DNA of 64,000 nucleotides from an uncultured delta proteobacterium. Lineage in GTDB: Bacteria > Desulfobacterota > Syntrophia > Syntrophales > UBA8958. Shown here one piece after another: positions 56,911 through 64,000 of the stretch (position 1 is the stretch's first letter; every line of letters starts with the position of its first letter). A program made the position numbers and the translations under genes. The notes beneath the pieces are model-generated. The model was given only the letters and a program-made list of their open reading frames with translations. It ran no database searches and was not told where the DNA came from. Location of the stretch: contig CAISJV010000006.1 in assembly GCA_903885795.1 (NCBI GenBank), positions 40,324-104,323 of the forward strand, written 5' to 3'.

Positions 56911-57231
56911 ATGCCCTTCGTCAATCTTGACAATGTCACGGCAAGAGAAATCGTTCCCGGGTTTACCGCCCGGTTCGTCCATTCCGAAAACATGACCTTC
57001 TCCTACTGGCAGGTGAAAGAGGGGGCGGTCTTGCCGGAACACAGCCACCCTCATGAGCAAGTCGCCACTCTTATTACCGGAAAATTCGAGATGACCGTCG
57101 CGGGAGAAACGAGAATAATTGAGGCGGGAATGGTCGCCGTTATTCCCCCGGAGGCGAAGCATCGCGGCCGGGCCTTGACGGACTGTTATATTCTGGACGT
57201 CTTTTATCCGATCCGTGAGGACTACCGCTAG
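56911..57231 (+). CDS. Cupin-domain protein inside the gcv operon
   Basis: The 106-residue protein is a single cupin barrel with motif 1 LPEHSHPHEQVATLITGKFEMTV region (metal ligands His, His, Glu) and motif 2 MVAVIPPEAKHRGRAL (third His). Such small cupins bind a metal and may be enzymes or sensors. ATG 56911 has GGAGG 8 nt upstream. It lies 41 nt after gcvPA and 22 nt before gcvPB, so it is in the operon. Its role in glycine metabolism is unknown. Confidence 0.88.
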   Translation: MPFVNLDNVTAREIVPGFTARFVHSENMTFSYWQVKEGAVLPEHSHPHEQVATLITGKFEMTVAGETRIIEAGMVAVIPPEAKHRGRALTDCYILDVFYPIREDYR

Positions 57232-57253
57232 CAGCCAAAAGGAGAGATGACTT

Positions 57254-58693
57254 ATGGAATTGATATTCGAAAAGAGCAGGCCGGGCCGCAGGGCAGGCAG
57301 CATTCCTGCCAGCGATGTCCCCACCGTGCCCATTGAACAGGTCATCCCCCGGGAGCTCCTCCGCGAGGAACCGGACCTTCCCGAAGTGGCGGAAGTTGAC
57401 CTGATCCGTCATTATACGGCCTTGTCCAGACGGAACTTCGGCGTCGATGTGGGCTTCTATCCCCTCGGTTCCTGTACGATGAAATACAACCCCAAGATCA
57501 ACGAGGATATGGCGAAGCTCTCCGGCTTCACCGATCTCCATCCCTATGCACCCGTGGAATTATCCCAGGGAAATCTGCGATTGATGTATGAACTGCGGGG
57601 GTATTTGAGCGAAATATTCGGCATGGCCGATTTCACCTTGCAACCGGCCGCCGGGGCTCACGGGGAACTGACCGGCATCATGATCTTCAAAAAATATTTT
57701 GAAAAGAAAGGGGAAAAGCGGATACGGCTCCTCATCCCCGACACCGCCCACGGCACCAATCCCGCCTCCGGAGCCCTGTGCGGATACCACACCGTCACCG
57801 TCCGCTCCAACGCAGAAGGAGGGGTGGATATTGATCATCTCGAGTCGCTGATGGCGGAAGACGTAGCGGGGCTCATGCTGACCAATCCCAACACCCTGGG
57901 GCTTTTTGAACGGCGCATCGAAAAAGTCGCGGAGATAATTCACGGCAAAGGCGGTCTCCTCTATGGCGATGGGGCCAACGCCAACGCCTTCATGGGGAAA
58001 GCCCGACCCGGCGATCTCGGATTCGACGTCATCCAGTTGAATCTCCACAAGACCTTCTCGACCCCCCACGGCTGCGGAGGCCCCGGCAGCGGCCCCGTGG
58101 GTGTTGGGAAAAACCTCGTGGATTACTTGCCCGTTCCCCGGGTTATCAATACAGATAGCGGTTTTGACTGGTCTTATGAACACCCCGACACCATCGGCCG
58201 GGTGCGGACCTTCTTCGGCAACTTCAACGTCATGGTTAAGGCCTACGCCTACATCCGCACCCTCGGGCCCGAAGGACTGAGAAGGGCAAGTGAAATCGCG
58301 GTGTTAAACGCCAACTACATCAAAGCGAAATTGACGCCCTACTATGACCTTCCCTATGACCGCCCCTGCATGCACGAGTGCGTTTTTTCGGGAAACCGAC
58401 AAGTCCGCGAGAACGGCGTCCATACCTCGGATATCGCCAAGCGCCTCCTTGATTACGGATATCATCCCCCGACCATCTACTTTCCCATGATCGCTCCCGA
58501 AGCAATCATGATCGAACCCAACGAAACAGAAAGCATCGAAACCCTTGATTCTTTCTGCGATACCATGATCCGGATCGCCGGGGAAGCCAGGGATAATCCC
58601 GAGCTGGTCAAGGCGGCACCCCTGACCACCCCCGTAAAACGCCTCGACGACGTCAAGGCGGCCCGTGAACCCGACGTCTGTTGGAAAGGCTAA
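57254..58693 (+). CDS. gcvPB: Glycine dehydrogenase (decarboxylating) subunit 2
   Basis: The 479-residue PLP enzyme half has the PLP Lys in IQLNLHKTFSTPHGCGGPGSG region, GSCTMKYNPKINE, QPAAGAHGELTG and DTAHGTNPASG. With GcvPA it decarboxylates glycine and passes the aminomethyl group to GcvH. AAGGAGAG precedes ATG 57254. Confidence 0.98.
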   Translation: MELIFEKSRPGRRAGSIPASDVPTVPIEQVIPRELLREEPDLPEVAEVDLIRHYTALSRRNFGVDVGFYPLGSCTMKYNPKINEDMAKLSGFTDLHPYAPVELSQGNLRLMYELRGYLSEIFGMADFTLQPAAGAHGELTGIMIFKKYFEKKGEKRIRLLIPDTAHGTNPASGALCGYHTVTVRSNAEGGVDIDHLESLMAEDVAGLMLTNPNTLGLFERRIEKVAEIIHGKGGLLYGDGANANAFMGKARPGDLGFDVIQLNLHKTFSTPHGCGGPGSGPVGVGKNLVDYLPVPRVINTDSGFDWSYEHPDTIGRVRTFFGNFNVMVKAYAYIRTLGPEGLRRASEIAVLNANYIKAKLTPYYDLPYDRPCMHECVFSGNRQVRENGVHTSDIAKRLLDYGYHPPTIYFPMIAPEAIMIEPNETESIETLDSFCDTMIRIAGEARDNPELVKAAPLTTPVKRLDDVKAAREPDVCWKG

Positions 58694-58697
58694 ACCC

Positions 58698-60515
58698 ATG
58701 ATGAAAAATGTCATCTTTTTATCGAAGGAAGAACTGCTGGAGAGGCTCTGGCAGGCAGACCCGCAGATCAAGAAGATACTCAGGGATTCCAAGCATATCG
58801 AAGAGGCGCGCCATCTCCTCTTCGATTATTTCAACCACCTGAATCGCTCCATGTTCAACATGAAGCCCGACACCTATTATTCGGACATGAACATCCTCGA
58901 AAAGCGCAACGCCCGGGAATGTATCCGGGTCTTTTCCAATACCATCCGCACAGAGAATGAACATCTGACCCAAACATCGCCCCTGCAGCTCCTTTACGAT
59001 CTGGTCCATGATCCCGACCAGGCCCTGGAAAGAGCCAGCGAGGCATTTCTTTGCGAATATCTCTCTTTCTTTCGGGGTATTACAGGAAAGTCGGGAAAAC
59101 ACTCCAAGAGCCAGGACCTCTTCAAGATGAAAGACGGCCGGGAGGCGGCCCTGCTCCGCTCCTCCCAACTTGACGAATACGCCGCCATGATTCGCCGGTA
59201 TTTTCGCCGCTATCGTACCGGTTTCGATCGCAGCATTGTTAAACGCCGGAAGAGTTTAAAAAAAGACATCCTGGCCCATTTCCAGGCCACCGAGGAAGAC
59301 TGGCAGGATTACCTCTGGCACCTGAAGCACATCATCAAAAACCTGGAGACCCTGTCCGCCATAGTCACTCTTGATAAAGACGAAATCGCCGGCCTCAAGG
59401 CTGCAAAGGAATACGGCATCCCCGTTGAGATCACCCCCTATTACCTGTCCCTCTTCAATAAAGACGGAAAGACAGACTACGACCGCCAGATTCGAGCCCA
59501 AGTGATTCCCAGTGTCACCTACTGCCGGTCGGTATCGGAAAGCCGGGCCAAGGGGTTCGACATGGATTTCATGGGCGAGAAATCCACCAGCCCCATCGAC
59601 GGCATTACCCGGCGCTATCCGGAAATAGTTATCCTTAAGCCCTACAATGCCTGTCCGCAGATCTGTGTATATTGCCAGCGGAACTGGGAAATCAAGAGCA
59701 TCGATGACGAAGTGCAGATGGGCCGTGAGAAGATACAGGAGGCCATCGCCTGGATCGGTGAACACGACAGCATCACTGAGGTCCTAGTCACGGGTGGCGA
59801 TCCCTTGACCCTGAAAAATGATTATCTGGATGCCCTCTTGGGGGAAATTGCCAAGATCAAGCACGTGGAGAGGATCCGCATCGGCACCAGGATCCCCGTT
59901 ACCCTGCCCTTTCGGATCAATGAAGGGTTTTTGCAGGTTCTCGAAAAGTATCACGAGTGGGGGAAGCGGGAAATCGCCATTGTGACCCACTTCGAACATC
60001 CCACCGAAATGACGGCGGACGCCCTGGATTCCATCAAGAAAATCAAGAAATTGGGAATCAATGTCTATAACCAGCAGGTCTTCACGTACTACAACAGCCG
60101 GAAATTCGAGACCTGCCTGCTCCGTAAGGTCTTAAAGGTCTCCGGCGTAGATCCCTATTACTCCTTCAGCACCAAAGGCAAGGACGAAACCGCTGATTTC
60201 CGGGTCCCCATTGCCCGGATAGAACAGGAGCGGGCTGAAGAGGCCAGACTTTTACCAGGCCTAGTCCGGACGGATGAGCCGGTATTCAATCTCCCCCGCT
60301 TGGGAAAGTCCCAATTGAAGGCGTGGCAGGACCATGAAGTTATCATGGTCCACCCGGACGGTCGGCGGGTTTACCGATTTTATTCCTGGGAAGTCCGCCT
60401 GGTAACCGCCTTTGATTACCTCTATACGGACATCCCCATCTACGATTACCTCAAGCGCCTGGATGAAGACGGGGAAAACGTGGCTGATTATAGTACGATC
60501 TGGTATTATTTCTAA
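58698..60515 (+). CDS. KamA-family radical SAM protein (aminomutase-like), long form
   Basis: The 605-residue protein has a long N-terminal helical region (1-290) and a KamA-type radical SAM domain with CPQICVYC (Cys319, Cys323, Cys326), VTGGDPLTLKNDYLDALLG, IRIGTRIPVTLPFRIN, and VTHFEHPTEMTADA. Classical lysine 2,3-aminomutase is about 420 residues; this long form is a distinct group whose substrate is not known to me. It starts 4 nt after gcvPB, so it is likely cotranscribed. The PLP Lys of KamA is not clearly placed here, so mutase activity is uncertain. Confidence 0.85.
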   Translation: MMKNVIFLSKEELLERLWQADPQIKKILRDSKHIEEARHLLFDYFNHLNRSMFNMKPDTYYSDMNILEKRNARECIRVFSNTIRTENEHLTQTSPLQLLYDLVHDPDQALERASEAFLCEYLSFFRGITGKSGKHSKSQDLFKMKDGREAALLRSSQLDEYAAMIRRYFRRYRTGFDRSIVKRRKSLKKDILAHFQATEEDWQDYLWHLKHIIKNLETLSAIVTLDKDEIAGLKAAKEYGIPVEITPYYLSLFNKDGKTDYDRQIRAQVIPSVTYCRSVSESRAKGFDMDFMGEKSTSPIDGITRRYPEIVILKPYNACPQICVYCQRNWEIKSIDDEVQMGREKIQEAIAWIGEHDSITEVLVTGGDPLTLKNDYLDALLGEIAKIKHVERIRIGTRIPVTLPFRINEGFLQVLEKYHEWGKREIAIVTHFEHPTEMTADALDSIKKIKKLGINVYNQQVFTYYNSRKFETCLLRKVLKVSGVDPYYSFSTKGKDETADFRVPIARIEQERAEEARLLPGLVRTDEPVFNLPRLGKSQLKAWQDHEVIMVHPDGRRVYRFYSWEVRLVTAFDYLYTDIPIYDYLKRLDEDGENVADYSTIWYYF

Positions 60516-60638
60516 CGGCTTCGTAAAAATATCCGGATGCTGCGTTACGCGGCATCCTTCGTCACTGCGGCGTACGACAAGTACGCCTCATTCCTCAGGA
60601 TTCGCGCGCCTTGCCTGCAGATATTTTTACGAAGTCGT
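60515..60638. repeat. 124-bp MITE/REP-like element
   Basis: Arms 60515-60533 (acggcttcgtaaaaatatc) and 60620-60638 are complementary with one mismatch. The interior (ttcgtcactgcggcgtac, aagtacgcctcattcc) is of the type scattered in Desulfobacterota genomes. It directly follows the stop at 60515. Confidence 0.75.
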
Positions 60639-60698
60639 CGATTATGACCATTTTTTCAACTTTTGCGAGTTCATCAATATTACCGGGGAGAAAGCGTT

Positions 60699-60893
60699 AT
60701 GGAAGAAAAACTTTATCTGTCCGCAACAGATAAAAAGATCGGCGGTGTTTGCGGCGGATTGGGAGAATTCTTTAACAAGGATTCCACTTTGTTCCGCATT
60801 CTTTTTATCCTGTTGATTCTGTTTTCCTTCGGGTTTGGCTTGATCGCCTATCTGGCCATGTGGCTGGTGATTCCCAACCGGCCGAAGTCTTGA
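60699..60893 (+). CDS. PspC-domain small membrane protein
   Basis: The 64-residue protein is a single PspC domain: KLYLSATDKKIGGVCGGLGEFF, then one membrane helix (RILFILLILFSFGFGLIAYLAMWLVIP). PspC proteins take part in phage-shock or envelope-stress response; small stand-alone forms are common. GGGGAG lies upstream of ATG 60699. No psp partner is nearby. Confidence 0.9.
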   Translation: MEEKLYLSATDKKIGGVCGGLGEFFNKDSTLFRILFILLILFSFGFGLIAYLAMWLVIPNRPKS

Positions 60894-61136
60894 CGGCTTC
60901 GCAACACCAATGCCCGAAACGGGAACAACAAAGCATGAAAATGTTTCAACAAATTACCGAAATCATTGCATCATATTTCCCTCCCCTTCAAGGGAAGGGG
61001 CAAGGTGGGGATGGGTCTGCACAGTATACAAAATACGAGACACCCGCTCCAGACCGGAATGACAGAAAACGAGGTTTTCGACTTTTTGCAAATCCAACAT
61101 AGTTCTATAGCCAAGGAAAACTCAACCGGGGATTTC
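60894..61136. other. Intergenic with a C/G-rich dispersed-repeat-like block
   Basis: Positions 60979-61017 contain ccctccccttcaaggg and aaggggcaaggtgggg, a sequence type repeated in many bacterial genomes. Part of the region stays open in the lipA frame (in-frame ATGs at 60966 and 61059), but codes for nothing like LipA. Confidence 0.45.
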
Positions 61137-61976
61137 TTGCGAAAACCCGTATGGTTGAAAGTAAGGCTTCCCAACACGCCAGATTTCAACCGTGTCCGGG
61201 GCGTCTTGTCCCGGCACGGACTTCATACTATTTGCCAGGAGGCCCGCTGCCCCAACATGAGCGAGTGCTTTCAGGATGGTACGGCAACCTTTCTAATCAT
61301 GGGAAGTATTTGCACGCGGAATTGCCGGTATTGCCATGTCGCCCACGGCATCCCATCTCCTATCGACGAGGAAGAAGCAGCGCGCCTCGTCTTTGCCGTA
61401 AAGTCCTTATCACTGAAATATGTGGTCATCACGTCCGTAACCCGTGATGATCTCCCCGACGGCGGCGCCGGAGTGTTTGCTCGCTCCATCGACGCCCTGC
61501 GGGAGTCGCTGCCGGACATTGGAATTGAGGTCCTTATTCCCGATTTTCAGGGGCAAGTTGCGGCGCTTGAGGAAGTCATCGCCACTAAGCCTTCGGTCAT
61601 CAATCACAACATTGAGGTGGCGCCATCCCTCTATGCCCAATTGCGACCCCAGGGAAACTATGAAGCATCTCTGAAGATACTTAGCAGGATTGGCAGGTCG
61701 CCATCAATAATCTCCAAATCGGGATTCATGATCGGCTTCGGCGAAAACAGTGATGATATACACCGCCTGCTGGAGGATCTGGCCGGAGCTGGCTGCCAGG
61801 CCGTCACGATAGGACAGTACCTCCAACCCACCAGAGAACACTGGCCGGTCCAAAAATACTACCACCCCGATGAATTTGCCGACATCAGGAAAACGGCCCT
61901 CACGATGGGTTTCCGGCGCGTAGAGGCAGGCCCATTGGTGCGGAGTTCCTACCACGCAGCCTTATCAGGATCGTGA
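61137..61976 (+). CDS. lipA: Lipoyl synthase
   Basis: The 279-residue radical SAM enzyme has the auxiliary cluster motif CQEARCPNMSEC (Cys33, Cys38, Cys44), the SAM cluster CTRNCRYC (Cys59, Cys63, Cys66) and the conserved late RSSYHA Ser. It adds two sulfurs to octanoyl-H protein. I use TTG 61137, giving LRKPVWLKVRLPNTPDF at the start as usual; longer frames from 60966 or 61059 read through repeat sequence. It serves GcvH encoded upstream. Confidence 0.93.
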   Translation: MRKPVWLKVRLPNTPDFNRVRGVLSRHGLHTICQEARCPNMSECFQDGTATFLIMGSICTRNCRYCHVAHGIPSPIDEEEAARLVFAVKSLSLKYVVITSVTRDDLPDGGAGVFARSIDALRESLPDIGIEVLIPDFQGQVAALEEVIATKPSVINHNIEVAPSLYAQLRPQGNYEASLKILSRIGRSPSIISKSGFMIGFGENSDDIHRLLEDLAGAGCQAVTIGQYLQPTREHWPVQKYYHPDEFADIRKTALTMGFRRVEAGPLVRSSYHAALSGS

Positions 61977-62057
61977 GGAGCTTGAAGCGAAGCGCTACGC
62001 ATTAAGCTTAGCTTAGTAAAAAACCGTATACTTAAAATAATTTAGTGAGGCAAGCAA

Positions 62058-63509
62058 ATGTCCGCAGAAATATTTGACATGATTGTCATCGGCGGCGGAC
62101 CCGGCGGACATGCGGCAGCGGAAGAAGCGGCCCGTTCTGGAGCCCGGGTCTGCATCGTGGAAAGGGCGCAATGGGGAGGAACATGCACCCACCGTGGCTG
62201 TGTCCCCACCAAGGCCCTGCTGACCTGCAGCAGACATTTCGCCGAGCTGAAAAAGCTCAATCGCCTGGGTATCACGACCGGTGAGACAGGTTATGATTTT
62301 AACGCCATCCGGCGGCACCGGGACCAGATGGTCCGGATTGCCGCCCTGGGAGTGGAAAAGTCTCTGAAGGATGCCGGCGTGGAGATGAAGGTCGGAGAAG
62401 GAAAGATAGTGTCTCCCGGCGAAGTGGCCTGGACGGACCCGGTCGGACAAGGGGAGGTTCTGACGGCCCGCCATATAGTTATCGCCTGGGGTTCCGAGCC
62501 GGCCCTGCCCTCTTTCTTGATGACACCGCACCTATCTCCGAGTCTGCAACCATCAGCCCCGTATAGCCAAGCCGCTGCCATCACCACCCTTCCCGCGGTA
62601 CCCGCTCCTCAGCACACCCCGGCAAGGAGCTTAACCTCCGACACTTTTCTCCAACTTACGACACTACCAAAAAACGTAGTGATCATCGGCGGTAGCGTCA
62701 TCGGGGTTGAATTTGCGACGTTTTTAGCTGAGTTGGGCGTACCGGTCCAGATAGTGGAAATCCTCCCTGCCCTCCTCCCCTATGAGGAAGAAGAGGCGGC
62801 GGCCATGCTCTTGAAAGAGCTGAACCGCATCGGCGTGAAGGTCCTGACGGCAACAAAGGTTGAGGTTGTCCGGGAAGAACCGGAGGGGGTCTGCATAATA
62901 GCCGGGAAGGACGGGCAGAGAATGGAGTTAACGGCGGAATACGCCCTCCTTTGCACGGGACGGCGGCCGCGCCTGGACGAGGAGTCGCTGATAAATATGG
63001 GAATCCAATATGACCGCCGGGGCGTCGCCACCGATGAAATGCAACAAACTAATATAGCCGGGATCTATGCCGTGGGGGACGTGACGGGGGGTATCATGTT
63101 AGCCCATCGGGCCATGCAGCAGGGGCGGGCTCTGGCCAGCCACCTTTTTGGCGACCGTTCCGTTGTGTACCGGGAAGACATCGTCCCATCAGTAACCTAT
63201 TCCCACCCCCCTATCGCCCGGGTAGGCCTGACGGAGTTACAGGCCAGGGAAAAGGGATGGTCCGTGGAAGTGGAAATAGTACGCTCCGATTACGGCGCCA
63301 ATATCATGGCCCGCACAGAATTAGCAGGCCAGGGTTTCGCCAAACTCATCTTCCACAAAAGTAAACTCGTGGGGGCCACCATAGTCGGTGCCGGCGCCCC
63401 CGACCTAATCGCCTCCCTGAGCCTCGCCCTGACCACCGGCGCTGATTTGAAGATCCTGAAATCCTGGATCATACCTCATCCAACCCTTAGTGAAGGATTA
63501 AAGTTGTGA
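62058..63509 (+). CDS. lpdA: Dihydrolipoyl dehydrogenase
   Basis: The 483-residue flavoprotein has the FAD motif VIGGGPGGHAAA at 10-21, the redox disulfide GGTCTHRGCVPTK (Cys43, Cys48), the NAD motif IIGGSVIGVEFA, and IYAVGDVTGGIMLAHRA. The C-terminal dimer domain seems to end with SWIIPHPTLSEGLK, where the catalytic HxxxE (His-Pro-Thr-Leu-Ser-Glu) is present. A 35-residue Pro/Ala/Thr-rich insertion at about 155-195 (LSPSLQPSAPYSQA) is not usual in the family. It is the L protein of the glycine cleavage system. Confidence 0.95.
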   Translation: MSAEIFDMIVIGGGPGGHAAAEEAARSGARVCIVERAQWGGTCTHRGCVPTKALLTCSRHFAELKKLNRLGITTGETGYDFNAIRRHRDQMVRIAALGVEKSLKDAGVEMKVGEGKIVSPGEVAWTDPVGQGEVLTARHIVIAWGSEPALPSFLMTPHLSPSLQPSAPYSQAAAITTLPAVPAPQHTPARSLTSDTFLQLTTLPKNVVIIGGSVIGVEFATFLAELGVPVQIVEILPALLPYEEEEAAAMLLKELNRIGVKVLTATKVEVVREEPEGVCIIAGKDGQRMELTAEYALLCTGRRPRLDEESLINMGIQYDRRGVATDEMQQTNIAGIYAVGDVTGGIMLAHRAMQQGRALASHLFGDRSVVYREDIVPSVTYSHPPIARVGLTELQAREKGWSVEVEIVRSDYGANIMARTELAGQGFAKLIFHKSKLVGATIVGAGAPDLIASLSLALTTGADLKILKSWIIPHPTLSEGLKL

Positions 63510-63935
63510 CAACCGCACCTCCCTCCTCTGAAGGATTTCAAAGTCCGGATACCCGACAAAGGCATTCGGGTATGACAGAACATTTGCGTTATAAATCACT
63601 GCGGCCCTCTGTTATCAACCCTGTTTCCCCATCGAATCAGGAGCCCGAAAAACTGCTGCCGAAAAACTGCTGCCGAAAAAAAGTTCGATGTCACGAACTA
63701 ACTTAACAATTCGTTATTATTAACCATCCAACCGACCACTTTTACGTTTTCATATTTCAAAACGGCCGACTGAGCGTTGGCTTTTTTAGACCTCCATTAT
63801 CAGACTGTTGCTGAGTGAACATGTTTGACATCGTCCCCTTTAAGTCAAGGATGTCAGTAAGAGCGGGTCTGGCAAAATTGGACAGGTGCATAAGTGGGAG
63901 GATTGCTCTATAATGAATTCCAGGAGGATCATAAA
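63510..63935. other. Intergenic and IS left end
   Basis: No gene. Positions 63646-63680 carry a short tandem repeat of gaaaaactgctgccg (just over two copies). From about 63850 the sequence ggcaaaattggacag and the following 60 bp look like the left end of an IS3-group element; the exact end was not fixed. Confidence 0.5.
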
Positions 63936-64000
63936 ATGAGCAAAAGACCAAGACGGAATCATGCACCGGCGTTCAAGGCCAAGGTGGCGTTGGAGGCCCA
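63936..64000 (+). mobile_element. IS3-family transposase OrfA, start only (cut by window edge)
   Basis: The frame from ATG 63936 reads MSKRPRRNHAPAFKAKVALEA. The PAFKAKVALEA pattern is the usual start of IS3-family OrfA, a helix-turn-helix DNA-binding protein. AGGAGG lies 6 nt upstream. The rest is beyond the window. Confidence 0.85.

Noticed and set aside
60966..61136. Longer N-terminus of lipA
   Set aside because: The frame is open, but it reads through C/G-rich repeat sequence and gives no LipA-like residues; the family start matches TTG 61137.

Overview
The window looks like chromosome of a Desulfobacterota (former Deltaproteobacteria) organism, perhaps of the Syntrophia type. This is inferred from gene content and order: separate b and b' ATP synthase genes in one F1 operon, an AmmeMemoRadiSam-type radical SAM enzyme, a full glycine cleavage locus with its own lipA and lpd, and a KamA-type radical SAM enzyme. 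No rRNA is present to confirm it.

Layout. (1) Positions 1-14455 are the right-hand part of an AT-rich integrated mobile element. It ends at a duplicated 3' half of a tRNA-Arg (anticodon CCU) gene at 14412-14455, next to a tyrosine recombinase. Its cargo is a phage-type family A DNA polymerase (cut by the window edge) plus a remnant of a second one, a MORN-repeat/LHH-nuclease toxin with a SUKH immunity gene and an OmpA-like gene, an XRE regulator, a three-gene coupled operon (one member a 54-codon gene), an HNH-type protein, an EcoRV-type restriction enzyme with an HU/IHF-like C-terminus, a probable small RNA with two anti-Shine-Dalgarno loops, and an integrase operon whose two proteins share a domain. 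(2) 14577-25684 is core chromosome: sixA, a site-2 protease, a cold-shock gene, ftcD-ftsY, smc, amrS, a methyltransferase with moaA, and greA. (3) 25708-31581 is the atpF'-F-H-A-G-D-C operon on the minus strand. (4) 31816-37322 is the mreB-mreC-mreD-mrdA-rodA cell-shape operon, also on the minus strand. (5) 37505-43728 holds a PpiD/SurA-like chaperone, a DUF2845 gene, nadD-proA, a patatin-like gene and a radical SAM gene. (6) 43866-50385 is a looser region with a response regulator, two secreted hydrolases, an acyltransferase, a large lipoprotein and a lipocalin-like lipoprotein. (7) tRNA-Gln(CUG) and a polar amino-acid ABC transporter operon occupy 50506-53703. (8) 53922-63509 is a glycine cleavage locus (gcvT, gcvH, gcvPA, a cupin gene, gcvPB), then a KamA-family enzyme, PspC, lipA and lpdA. 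An IS3-type insertion sequence starts at the right edge.

The most unusual content is in the mobile element. (a) A catalytically intact-looking EcoRV homologue has its C-terminus replaced by an HU/IHF arm module, with no methyltransferase visible nearby. (b) A secreted MORN-repeat protein carries an LHH toxin tip, with a coupled SUKH immunity gene. (c) The integrase has an insertion of about 110 residues in its catalytic domain that is also the C-terminal domain of the protein encoded next to it. (d) A tandem-hairpin RNA carries CCUCCUUU in two apical loops, and its last hairpin is a terminator.
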